64,000 bases of DNA from Gymnorhina tibicen (taxonomy: Eukaryota > Chordata > Aves > Passeriformes > Artamidae), in NCBI GenBank assembly GCA_013399875.1, contig VXAZ01008026.1, positions 124,001 to 188,000 of the forward strand, read 5' to 3'. The translations under genes and the position numbers were made by a program. Below the pieces are notes generated by a model that was given only the letters and a program-made list of their open reading frames with translations, did no database searches and had not been told where the DNA came from. Positions 38,561-51,100 of the stretch are shown here, piece after piece; positions within the stretch are counted from its first letter, which is position 1, and the number at the start of each line of letters is the position of its first letter.

Positions 38561-38860
38561 GGTCCCGCGCAGCCAATGGCAGAGCCCCAAAGGGAGCCGG
38601 CGATTGGCCGGGCACGGCCCGCGGCGGGAGGCGGGGACCGAGAGAGTTCGGGGAGAGGCGGCGGGCACGCTGATTGGGCGCGGCGCGCGCGGCACCGCCC
38701 AGCCCCGCCCAGCCCCGGCCCCCGGCCGCGTCCCGGCGTCCGTTAGGCGGGAACGGGGGGTGGGCGTTTCCCGGGGGAACGGGGGAGGGGGTCGCGCGCT
38801 AGGCTCCGACCGGAGGCGGTGCGGGGAAGGGGATGATGTCATCGGTGTTCTTGGTCTCAG
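38540..38860 (-). promoter_or_regulatory. CEP192 CpG-island promoter with CCAAT boxes, E2F-like and CRE-like sites
   Basis: The GC-rich, CpG-dense block (island about 37,630-38,900) has no TATA box. It contains three CCAAT boxes in mixed orientation (38,573-38,577, and reverse at 38,603-38,607 and 38,673-38,677), a TTTCGCG element near 38,550, an E2F-type GGCGGGAA at 38,746-38,753, and TGATGTCA at 38,834-38,841 (ATF/CREB-like). NF-Y plus E2F sites fit a cell-cycle gene such as CEP192. The sites are read by eye. Confidence 0.6.
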
Positions 38861-38979
38861 GTATTTGCTTCCAGACCGGCCAGGTTTGGATCCCGGTACC
38901 GGTGAGTAGCTCGGGTTCTTCCAGGGAAAGAGCTGCTGAACATCCCGGCCGACCCTGCTGTCCCCGTCCTACCTAAAAA

Positions 38980-38998
38980 TGAAAAAAAAAAAAAAAAA
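38980..38998. repeat. Poly(A) run next to the CEP192 CpG island
   Basis: About 18 A residues after aaaaatg, about 100 bases upstream of the CR1 tail. No element body is recognisable around it. Confidence 0.8.
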
Positions 38999-39096
38999 GC
39001 TTCATTCGGATTAACTCATGTGACGTTGTTTATATTCCCGGCTTTGTTTTCTGTCCCGTTTTTGCCATGTGAATCAGTTAGATAAGGCTGACCAAC

Positions 39097-39310
39097 AGAA
39101 TCGTTAGGGTTGGAAGGAACCTCGAGATCATCCAGTCCCACCCCGCTGCCAAGGCAGGGTCACCTAGAGCAGGTGACCCACTCCGGGTGGGTCTTGAATG
39201 TCTCCAGAGAGGGAGACTCCACGACTTCCCTGGGCAGCCTGTTCCAGTGCTCTGCCACCCTCAAGGTAAAGAAGTTCTTCCCCAAGCTGAGGTGGAACTT
39301 ACTGTGTTCT
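39097..39310 (-). mobile_element. CR1 LINE 3'-end
   Basis: Reverse complement of a CR1 tail: agaatcgttagggttggaag, gatcatccagtcccacccc, gcagcctgttccagtgctct. The minus-strand frame reads FFTLRVAEHWNRLPREVVES, the usual CR1 pseudo-peptide. It sits in the SEH1L-CEP192 intergenic stretch. It is well preserved compared with the other CR1 copies here. Confidence 0.92.
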
Positions 39311-41399
39311 AGTTTATGTACAGAACATGGAAAATTTAATTTCCATGCTGAAGCATACATGTCACATTTTTTTAAAGTAGAGGATGAGAGCAGGTGCCTT
39401 CCAAACACGTGTGTGTGCATGTGTGACAGCTTCAAAGATCTACATCAAATTCAGAGCTGTTCAGGGTGTTTTCACAATGCACTTCTACAGCTGTATTCCT
39501 GGTATGGAGAGTACAAAAATCTACAAGAGTGAAAATCCACGTTTGTCATAATCAGAAATTCATACTGATTCAAGTATGTTCAAAACGAAACCAAACATCA
39601 AAAGCAAAACCGCCACACACGCAAAAAACCAAAGAAAACCACCAAAGCCATCTCACAGCTACTACAAGACCCAAGAACTTCTAATCCTGGAAGTTCAAGC
39701 TGCGATGTGCTCCAAGCACAGAAACAGTAGAAGGGCTATTGCAGGTATTAGAACAAGAAGAAGAAGAAAAGGGAGACCAGCCTTACAAAGCGCTGGATAA
39801 ATTTAAAATATTGCAAGTACCTGTAATCCCTTTTAAAGCCCTTCTATAACTTTCCCTCCTGGAGTTCTGCTGCTTATGTCCAAGGGTCCAGATCCTGCAC
39901 AGAAGTACAGTTCACAAGCTTGAGTCAAGGGAATGGAGGGAAGCTTGAGTTTGAGGAAGCAGAGGTGGAAAGTCAAGGATATGGATCGAAGGGTCCTGGT
40001 TTGGAGAGAGGTCAATACAAAATAGCAGGCAGGGGGCAAGGCAGGCATCAGCCACAAAACCAGCCCGAGTTCATTTGCTGAGGTTAAACTCGGCCACTGT
40101 GTTCTAACATGACTTGTTTGTTTACACTGAAACTAACAGCACGTTTCCATTAGTAAGAAGTGTGACTGCAATTAGGATATCTAATAATAATACATGTTCA
40201 TCACAGAGAAAAATAATGTGACCATACTGAATAAATGATAAACAATGCACTACTAGAAGCTGCAAAAAATTGTCATTACTGTAACTGATTATTCTGTCAC
40301 CTCTTCAAGGGTAAAGACAGAAATTTTTCAAGTGGCTTAACACTTCAAAAATATGTTCCATTGCTTGCATATCCAGAAACAGTTTGTTCTGGCTTAGGAA
40401 TGAATCCCAGTATCAGAGTGTTGGTAATTTTTTTTAAATTATTCATCCTCAGAGGAATAGTTACTTTCCACCCCCCATTTAAACCTTATCTTTTAATCAT
40501 GTAACATTTCTGTTTACCATACAAAGTTGGCATGGTTTTGTGTTAACTTTTTCTGGTAAAAGGTATAAAACTTTTTTTTTTCTTCCACACTTCTGTTCCT
40601 GCTGGCTGGAAAATCCAGCCTCCCTCCACACATGTTCAGCAAGAACACCCTGACACCAGTGTACCTCGTGGGTTTTCAAATAAAACTTGATTCCTCAGAG
40701 AGAAATAAAGAAACAAATATGGTGGATCTGAGCAAATGAAGTTTTCAGAATACAAGTAAAACTCACAGGAACTTGTCACTTTGGAAAAATGCAGGTTGCC
40801 CTCTCCCTTACCTCATAGTAGTGGTCTAGTCCAAGAAATAGGGTAAGTCCATTTTGAGGCACATTGAAATACACTAATATTACACTTCGGGTTTCTGCTG
40901 CACAGAGGCCTCCTCTGTCCTTCCTCCCCCCAGGATATGCCAAACAAACTCAACAATCACGTTCTGTGCAGTAATGCTACCCCTGGGCAATACCATGTAT
41001 TCTTTGTCCAGCATTATCTTCCTGCCTGTCTGGCACCAGTCTGAGTCAGTGCCAACGCACTGATTCACAGCAGTGATGTTCTTGTGCTGACACATCAGAA
41101 ATGACATTTGACATTTTTCAAGCCAGCACTCTTTCTTCAAAAATGTCCTGATTTAATTCAATCACTGGAAAAGAAGTGAGAGGTAATATGAAACCCAACA
41201 GCTCTAGCAGTCTCTGGAGACCTTCAGCACCCCCATGGGAAAAGTCGGGGCACACCCTGTGGCACGGACCTGGAATATGCAGCTGCACATCCAGAATGGC
41301 ACAAAAAGCACAGCTAGAATGAACACCTGAATCAAAGAACCTCCTTCATCAGGAATCTATTAAAAAAGAAAAGAAGCCTAGTAGAAGGAAAAGCCTATG
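39311..41399. other. Intergenic DNA between SEH1L and CEP192
   Basis: About 2.1 kb between the CR1 tail and the presumed SEH1L 3' end. It contains short purine-rich runs and scattered short ORFs, none with a recognisable product or splice context. I see no gene, RNA gene or further repeat that I can name. Part of the upper end may belong to an extended SEH1L 3' UTR. Confidence 0.6.
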
Positions 41400-41971
41400 A
41401 ATACAGACCTTTCAGAACAAGTTTATTAGTCAACCACAATTATAAAATTTAAATATTTATACAGCAAGGTGGAAAAATCTTAAGTAACCAACACTTCAAA
41501 TTATTTTGCTGCAATATACACAAGAATGGTTTTGTTTCTTTAATGAGCTGATCCATTATCATTCTTCACTCACAAGTGTCTTGAAGGCGTGTCTACTTTT
41601 GAGAATGTGTTTCACAAGTAAATGCAGTATACAAAAAGAAAAAAATTAAAGACCATACTAAACTGATTTCAAACAGGAGGAAAAAAAAAAAAGAAAAAAA
41701 GGATAGGCACATGGATGTCAGCTACTCCATAAAGAGCTCATGGCTAATACTGTTTATATGTGTTGCCATAGTTTAAAGGGTACAAATTAAAATGGTCCTT
41801 TGATACACAAAAAACATGTTGTAAATGTTGTTTGTTTTGCAAAACATGCATGAAGTTCCCACATTTTAAAAAAAGTCTTCTGTACCAGAGAAGGAATACA
41901 AAGGCAGCCAGAAACTGAAGCATTCACAAACACCAGAATAAGGCCCTTCAGAATTTATTTAAAGTAACATA
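41400..41971 (-). other. SEH1L: Probable SEH1L 3' UTR with candidate polyadenylation signals
   Basis: Minus-strand AATAAA hexamers occur at 41,954-41,959 (only 12 bases after the stop) and at 41,422-41,427. The lower one, in an AT-rich context, is the more plausible main signal because it would give a normal 3' UTR of about 550 bases. The true end cannot be fixed from sequence alone, and longer 3' UTRs are possible. Confidence 0.35.
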
Positions 41972-42161
41972 TTAAACCCCTTCATTCTCAGGTAAAAGAT
42001 TAAGAGGCCGAGATACACATCGTCTGCGAGGGTGAGGATACTGGAGGTTGGCAGTGTCAGCATCACAAGACTGTTCTATCAGAGGAGGAGGAGGAAGGAG
42101 CTGGGCATGACTGGACCATCTCGATCCAGCCCGTGGGGAATCCAGAGGGGGAAAGAAATAC
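41972..42161 (-). CDS. SEH1L: SEH1L coding exon 9 (terminal, isoform A tail)
   Basis: Codes residues 357-419 and the stop TAA at 41,974-41,972: [20 protein letters not shown] ... [18 protein letters not shown]. It is very close to the human isoform A tail. The acceptor gtttcag|GTATTT is preceded by an exceptionally long T-rich tract on the minus strand (about 42,165-42,300). The tail is Pro/Arg-rich and looks disordered. Confidence 0.95.
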
Positions 42162-45100
42162 CTGAAACAATTAAGAAAGGAACAAAACACCAAAACAAAA
42201 AACCAAACAAAACAAAAAACAAAACAAGAAAAGAAGAGAAAGGTAGTAAATACAAGGAGAACCAAAGGGGAGAAAAGACATGCTGGAAAAAAAAAAGGCT
42301 TTAGTATATCCATGCCAAAACCAATAGAACATAATAGCAGAAATCAAGGCTTGTAATTCAAAACAAGACAAATCTGGAAACTGTTCTTTAACGCAAAATA
42401 ATACAGTCTTTTCCACTGAAATTCATTGAAAATAATACCAGTCATAGCCTTAGTACACATTTTTACAGAAGAATGTATTGCTTTGGAAATCAAAAGGATG
42501 GTGTAGTACAGCTATTAACAGGCTTTCATTCTCCCAGAATTTCTGTGATTTGTTAACAGCTTTCAGTAGTGCTTTGTTTGTGACACAGAATATACATTAA
42601 ATATTATTAAAGTACATTTTCTGCATATGAATCTAATTCAGATTAACTTCACAGCATTTCTAGAATAGACGTAAAAACATAATTGTTTTTACATTAATAA
42701 TATACATTTACAGAGAATAACTACTTTGAATGAAATACAGTCTTGGTATCTATTTACATATTTCTGCAAAATCCTCAGTGTAAATTCAAGATTCCTGGTG
42801 AGCGCAAGATTCAGAATTATGCCACTCTATGTCATTTTGCTGCTGTTTTTATTAGAACTTACCCGTAACACTTGTTCATTTTAGTGTAACTATATTATGT
42901 TTTCTGTCTTGTTTACAATTCTGTGGACTTACATCAAGGAACAGCTATCAGTTAATTAATGAAATTATGGGACAATTAACAACAAGCTGCATTTTGGTTT
43001 ATATCTTTGTATGGCTAAAGTGTTTGCATTTTTTAAGGATACTATGTTTAGAGAATTTAAGTACTCCATGTAATTGTAATTATTACCATAGGAATGTACA
43101 AATACATATCAGAAAAAGTACTTCTCTTAGGGAAAGTATGACAGTACTTAACAAAACATTTATTTGAAGTCATACTAAAGAATATAAATGAAACAATACC
43201 GAACTACTAAAAGCCATCATCTGTACAATTGTCAAAACAGTTTTCTTATTCCTTTAGAACTAACAGTTGCATATATTACACAGCAGTTACAACCTTGTAA
43301 TGTTTAGGAATCTCAATCAAATGCTGAACACTCTGAAATGCAAACCAAATTGGTTCTCAAAACAATTTTAATGGAAGTTATTGTAATGGTAATTTCCCTC
43401 CTCCCATCCCAATCAAGGACAAAAATTATTGTTTTAAATCATGAACTATCTTTTAATTTCACAAGCTTTCAAAAATATGTTCTGATGGAAGTTTTGGGGG
43501 TTGGGTGGGTTGTTTATGTTTTTTCCAAACAAGATGCCTCTCCAAATATTTTTCTATCGGGCATTCCATCAGTATCAAACTGTGCAGGCTAATACAAAAA
43601 ACGCACACAACGTGTTTTAAAAAGGCTTTTTGAACAGCATTTAGTAGTTAGCAGGCTGCTGGTGTCTTGGGAGAGGTCAAACGGCGCTGGGGAAGGGAAA
43701 AAGGAGTTCGTTTTCCATTCCTGTGTGCATGCAACAAGCAGCAAAACACCAAAGTTACTCCAGTTAGCTTGGTATCAGCTCTGCTTTCTGTTAAAAAGGA
43801 CATAATACAAATGGAGAATGGAAATTGTATCACAAATCTAGACACACAATTACATCAACATAATAATACAGCCGTACTGCTTTATTTCCTAACAATCTAC
43901 ATCACCTGTTCTGAAATTTGAGTACAAATCCACTTTGGTCATTGTGCTTTTACAGTCTTTTTCAGATCTGCCTGTGCTATAGCTGTTCTAAGTGTTTAAA
44001 TGTACAGACATGAACCGGAGCATGTACAGTCAGAGACAAAATAAATTATGTGTAGGATACCTATTTAGTCAAATGTCAACGCGTAAATCTTTATCAGCAT
44101 GTTAACACTAACATAGAAGTTAGTGACTGTGCTTACACCATTCAAGCCAATGTCATTACACAAGAAAACATCTAGTTAACTGTGTATCTTTTATAATAAG
44201 GCTTAATCCTAGGACAAGGCACCGTATGTCTGGAAATTCCACAGCCACTGACTTAATTCTGGAATTAACATTTTGTTACAAATCGGAGGCAAGAGTAGTT
44301 TATTAAAAACCAAAACAAAACACCTTCCAAAATACAGTGCAATGAATGGAGTCTAAAATAACGCTAGGAATTTCAGTTTCACAATGGCTTAGTACCAAGT
44401 TCAAGGACAGGAGAAGAGCCACCAGTGGGGTGGGGATGGGTAGTCTTGCTGGCAGCAGAGTCTTAGATAAGGAGACTGTGAAACCACACCCTATGCTCAG
44501 AAAGTGTAAAACAGCCTGCATTTCCCCACAGGAGCCCAAGCAAATACAGCTACACAGCTCTGGATATACCATTTCCACAGCAGGGCTGCATTTCATTAGC
44601 TACACTGCAAGTAGAACCTGGAACCATGACCAACATCATTCTGCTGTGCTTTCTTGTAGGGACCGGGCCATTACCACCTCTTGTGCTCCCATTTATCTTG
44701 TGAGGAAAATGTGAAACCCCTTCTCTGTTCAACAAGGTTAGGAATCTTGAACTGCCATTCAGGATTGACTGCTGAAAGGGAAGGAGGGGGCAGGCTGGTG
44801 CTACTCTCCAAAAACAAACTTTACGGATAAGCATTCCAAACTGAAACACAACCCACATGAGTAGCTGCACATGGATGGAAGGGGAAGCTATCCCAAGGCA
44901 TTTGAAACAAAGGTGGCCACAAAACTTGGAAACTGCTACTATAAAGTCTGGCCGCATCTTATCCTTACATAGGACTTAAAATCCTGTAAATCTGATTGTA
45001 CACACTGCACCATACAGATGCAAGACTCAGCATATTTCTACATTTCAGTGTGCACAAATTAAAATGTTTTTTCAGAAGAGGCAGTAAAATTTGCCCACTA

Positions 45101-48100
45101 AACAGCAATTATTAAAGAATAAAAACCTAACAGAGATTAAGGCAAATTATCTGCAATATGAATGCCATACGAAAAAGATTTAAAAAAACACAAAACTTTT
45201 ACTCAATTGATGCTACACACCTGCAGAAACTAGGTAAACTAACACTAACATTTGACTACTGAAACCATATGTTAGGAATTAGCTTTTCCTCCTTCCCTTC
45301 TGCTACATTATCCCAGAGAAAAACAGAATCTGTTGCTGGTATTTTTGCTTCACTTTTAAACATGTATCTAAAACAAAAGGGCAGTTACACAGCAGTAGGA
45401 TGAAGTTTCTCCTTCTTTGAAAGTATTTCAGAAACGTTGTTTTTAATAATGTGAAAGAACTAAAAATGAAAATAGTTGTTTACATTGCTTATTTATACAG
45501 ACTGATTCGGTATGACTTACTGTTTTGTTCATTTTCCTCTTAACATGGCATAATAGGCAACACCAGAGAGCAAAACCAGAAGAGCTTGTAGAAGTACTCA
45601 TGCAATAAATGACATTGCACTTTAAAAACATGTAAAACAAATATGAGAGCTAAATGAAATTAAGAAGATTCAGAGAAAAGACTAATTGCTGAAAATCAGT
45701 CTCTCTACTAATTAACCTACCTGCTGGCAGATGATCCATTTAGTGAATTCTGTAGACTTGTATTGGCTGAACCTAGAGAGGCATTAAAAATTCCCTGCTG
45801 AGAACTACCATTCACCGGACTCCCGTTACCTTTCAGTATACCAGTACACTTCCAGTTGTCCATGTAATTAGCTGCAAACACAGACATATAGAAACTGTTA
45901 GTTTCTCTTCTGAAGCTCAGCTTTCCCTACAAGTATGTTTCAACTGCCACACACCTGGTGTGAATCAGAACTGAACTGCAATACCAATATATAAATCCCA
46001 AACAGCTGAGGATCTGGCCCTTTAGCTGCCTAATATTCTCTGCCTATTCATAATTTAAAACTCAGTTTCCATTATTACAATACTGAGGAACAGATGAGAA
46101 TGTGTAAGGAAACTACCAATGGGTTTTCGTTGTTGTTGTTGTGGGGATTTTCGAGGGATTTTTTTAGTTTGGTTCATGGAGGGGGGTGCATCTATTTGGT
46201 TGTTTTCTTCTGTTTTCTTTCAAAAATGTAAACAGAAGAAAGCCATTTTGCTTGGACATAGTGTCTGAATGTGGATTTTCTGGGTTTAGCAGCAGGAAAA
46301 TATCTATCTTACTTTTTGAAATTACAATTTTATGTACCTCTAGTCTGGTGAAACAATTTCAGGGTACAGTAACAACCATTCACACCAGCTTAAATCATGC
46401 AAGTATTCCAGCACAGAAAGTTATTTCTGAATTCTATTTTTCTTAAACATAAACAGAAATATAGAAAAAATATCTATCTTTCACAAATCTAAAATGGACA
46501 CTAACTCTAAAATAACATTTTGAGTAAAATTTCTCAAGTATATTCAGGAGACTACAAAGTTAATGTGTCTCAGGTGAGTGACCTTACCCTTCCAGAGCCT
46601 AACACAGCCATCATCACCAGAGGAGGCAAGCACTGTGCCTGTAATATTCCAGCTCACTCGCCACACCTGGGAGTTGTGATTATCAAACTGTGCCACAATA
46701 TGAATTTCAAATTTTGTTAATCCTCCTGATGAAGTCAATTCTTTCCTGTTTGAGAGAAAAGTGACAGTTCTGCACACAACTGTTCAAAGGTCTGGGCTTG
46801 AACATGATGTCAGAGAGGACTACATCTTTCAAGCAGTTCATGTAACAACTGTTATTAGATTAGGTATTCAGACAAAATTATAGTCTTGCTCACAATCTTG
46901 TCACCTTAAAATCAGGTTGCTAAAAACAATCCTGCATACATTAAGTTATTACTTCTACTTTGCAGAGACTATTTAAACAAGACTGTATATAATGCATCAC
47001 ATCACACCAAACCATGTTCCTCTTAAGCTCACCTTAGAGGTTTTAGTGTGAAAATTCGTACGTCTTTGGTTGCTACAGCCAAGATGTGGAAGGATCTTCC
47101 CAGATTTGGAGCAAATGCAATATCATGTACAGGATCTGTGACTGTCATCAGAGCTTCTGCTTTTGCATATTTCCTGTACAGTGCAAGAAATTAACCTTTA
47201 ATGCCACGAAAATCACCAGTGATGCAAATTATATAAACCAGATACAGTGGAAATGGGAAAAAGGGTTAAGTATACATTGTAAGACTTGCAAAAATAAAAG
47301 TATTTTTAAAACATAAATTTAGGCAATAATTTCAAGCAGATTTCTTCAGAAATTGAATATATCAGATACAGTAGCCACTAAGTACAACATGCTACATTAT
47401 TGTAACTCATACAACAAAAGCAAGAATTGTAGTACAAAGAACATTTTTGTCTACAATTGGGAAATAAAAAGAAATATTCTATTCACAAATCTAAAGCGAA
47501 TTTGCATCTCAGTAACTTACTACATTTTCCATGCCTTTAAGCAGACCACTTGTCTGCCTCCTCTGCTGTTTGATAAACACATACTCCATTTTCTTAGTAA
47601 GTTACAGTAACTTTATTGTTAATGCATGGACAGCATTGCCTGAAGCTGGGAATAAAATCCACAGAACACTTTGGCTCCTTTCCCACATTGATCACTCCCA
47701 ATCAAACACAATTTCTCTGTTATCATTTAATTGGAAGTGGTGGTGCACAAACTTCCTAGCCTTTTCTGGTTCTGTGAACTCTTGACTGTACAAACTGAAC
47801 TTCAACAGAACATGAGCAATTCACAAGTGCTTTCTGTCACTATAATCATGCCTTTAAAATCATTGTAAGAGGGCTTTGAACGAAACAGAGCCTGGTGCAA
47901 CACAATTCAAATTTCAACTGTTAATTCCTGGTGCAAAATTAAACATACAATTTAGTACACACAAGAAACAACAACTCTCCTTTTAAAATGCTAGTAAGAA
48001 CACTGGCATTTCTGCACTGACAGAGAATAAAATTGTCAATATAATTTCTTTAACATCAGTTACCATTCTGAGGTGCCCCTCTCTTTTCCCATCCAATGGC

Positions 48101-51100
48101 TCAGAGACAAAATTAAGGCATTTACTACTACACATTTACTACACCACATCTAATGACAGGAATAAAAGGCCATATATTATAAACAACTTTATGATCCCAC
48201 AAATGTTATATATTGTTATTTAGCATACCTGGTATTTTCGTTATATTCATAAATTTGAACCTTAGCCAGTATATTTGGACTGTTGTCATCACTTCCTACA
48301 GCTATCATTGGAGAATGTGCTCGAGAGCTAAAAGGTGAAAACAAATACTGTTATATTTACAAAAGATCCCACAGGAAGTACACCAAGCCATTTTTTAAAT
48401 TTCAAACACATTATCTATAAAGGAAACAAAACACTACAAAATATCCCAAGGACAAAATCACAAAGAAACAGGAGTTAAACACTCGTCAGTTACCGCTACC
48501 TTCACTCTGTTGTTTCGAAAGCCCACTTTATACATTCACTAAGGTGAAATCATTAGGCAACATTATTTAGCAATTCAAGATGATGTTCCCAGAGAGAAGA
48601 ACTGACTTTCTATAACAGACTGCATCTGTAGTCTAGTATTTGCCACAAGTTTCATGGCAGAGTCTGCATTCTTTGCAGTGCTTTGAACGATTGATTTAGG
48701 GGTATTTCATTCAGGTTTTGGAAGATAAATCACACAAGCTAAATGTAGATTAATTCTAGTTTTTAATCAACTTTTATCCTATCCCATGCATTAAAGTGAA
48801 TGCCTGCACTCTGAACCTTCAGCACAGACTACTGCTAATGAATAGAAGAGTAACTGGATCAGCAGGACACACACAGCATTAGGTCTACAGGGAAAGCCAT
48901 TAAGTGCTTCTGCACAAACAGAATTCACAGCAATTCAGCCTTGAATGGTTTTTCTCTTCCTGTTACAGTCATAAAGCAAACCCTAGATTTTAATAACATA
49001 CCTTGAAGGATTCCAAGAAATACAACTGCAGCTTAGCTTACACGAGATTTCATGCTGCAGTGACCACTGGCTGAGATTCATCACATCTGGAGCTTCATAG
49101 ATCCTTACAACTCCATCTGCTGAACAGGTTGCTAACATAAGACCCATGTGCTTGGGAGCAAACTTCACATCTGTAACAGATGTCCTGCTGTCTACTAGAG
49201 TGGTCCTCTTGACCTGCAAAGAAATTTCCATCAAAAATTTATTCCCAATGATGCCTTAGGTTTTAACTTTTATATTTTTCAAATCCTGTACTGCCTAGTG
49301 TGTAACTCTGAAGTTTCTTGTGGCCTGTTAGCTGCTGTTCCCGCATGCTAGTTAGACATAACAAGCCATTCTACCTTCGCTCTCCAAGGACACGTAGATT
49401 GTCCAAGGCCCCAAAATATAAACTAAGGCCTCTGAAGAGGAGCGCAAACTAGGGGTAGTTACATCATTAACTGGGGTTGTAATAGGAGAATTGATCCTGA
49501 TATGCAAATGGACCAAATTTATAAAAGTGTGAAGAACTTGTGACTCTGGGTCCATCTTGGGTGTAGGCTTTGACTCCCCAGGGTGTACCTTTGAAGGTCC
49601 TTCAAATAAATACCTGCCTTTATTCCCTTATTCTTGTCTAGTCTCTGTTTCTAGGTGGCCACCCCAGGCATCATCTAAGGAAGGCTAATCAAAGTCTGAT
49701 AACACCATTTCACAGGATTGCTTACATCTTCCACCAAAAAATTTCCCCCCCCAGCTTTTCTATTGTTTTAAAGATGAGCAAGAACAGCCAGTGTTGTTTT
49801 GAATGATCTGTCGTCAAAGAAAAACCCCACAAGTGTAACTCTACTGTAGATGGAAATTAACGTCTGCAAGTTGTTTGCCAGGGAACATCTTATTATGAAA
49901 CAGTGATAATAAGTGACACTAACTGGTCTGAATGTGCCATTTAGCTGTTTTCCTCAAATGTTTTAAAAAGACTTACTTTGTGTTGGAATACTGCCACAAA
50001 TGAACAAAACATAGCCAAAATCAGGAACTTTATAGTAACAGAAAAGAAGTCTCACCCAGTGACTCTGGCCTCGGAGTTTATCATTTGACTCTCCCACTAT
50101 TTCTTCCCATACAGCTGCTGTTCTATCAAACGAGCAGGAAGCCAGGACCTGCCCAAATTCAGGATGGGCCCATGTCACACGCCACACTGATCCACTATGT
50201 GTCTGCAAGATAACATCAAAACACTGTAGAGAAGCCCATTTCCTACGTTAGTCCAAGGGACCCTATATTTTCATGACTTTCCACACAAGAGGATTCTAGG
50301 AACTAGTAACACTGTTCCTTTGAAACCTATGTTCTTTTATACAAAGTTACATAGCAGCTTTGTAGCTGCAGTTCTTCATTCCAACCAACACTGCAAAGTT
50401 TTGTTGCTATTAGTGTTTAAAAGGCAATTATTACAAGTGTATTTCCAGGCATTATTTATTACTACTTCAAGTTCCAAACTATGATTGTGCCTTGATGCCA
50501 AAAGTATAGCTTTGTTTCAAATTTCAGCCATTACATGCTCACTTCTAGCTGGCCTGTACTGTTCAAAAGCACTTGCAGAGCATTACTAACATTTTTATAT
50601 GAAGGTCCTCTTTCATACCTAGTCAACATTCCTTTCTTAGAGAAGGGGAATTCAAAAGCCTCCCTTGCATTTCCATTTACAGGGATGAATGCATTCTGGT
50701 CCTATTAAATACAAGTTTAAGAACAATTCAGAAGCTGAATGCACTACTTATCCAGATGAAGCAGAGCCTCTACATGACACAGTTCTCAAAAAAGTTGTGG
50801 AGAACAAAACACAGAGGTCAGATGTTGTAACATTAAGAGCCAGACATCTTCCTTTTAATTTTTCCTCCTTTTATTTTTTTTAAGTCTTACTATATGAAAA
50901 AGGAAATATTCAATTAAAAATTAAGGTACTGTTTTCAACTCCATAAACACGAGCCACTGATATGTTTACTGATACCAGAGTCTGCCAACGTAAGTACGTA
51001 TTAACAAGAGCAGACTGCATGTTAGCCTCTGCTTTAAGTGAGGGGCACTAAAGATGTTTTATAAAAGCAAAGAAAAAGTACTTTACACAAGACATACAGA

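Noticed and set aside
37629..38909. Long open frames on both strands (up to 259 codons) across the CEP192 CpG island
   Set aside because: They overlap each other in several frames and are Arg/Pro/Ala-rich. They come from the lack of AT-rich stop codons in CpG-dense DNA, not from coding selection.
44346..44957. Overlapping 122- and 135-codon frames on opposite strands in the last SEH1L intron
   Set aside because: No family resemblance and no exon-like borders. Frames on both strands suggest chance in a slightly GC-richer patch.
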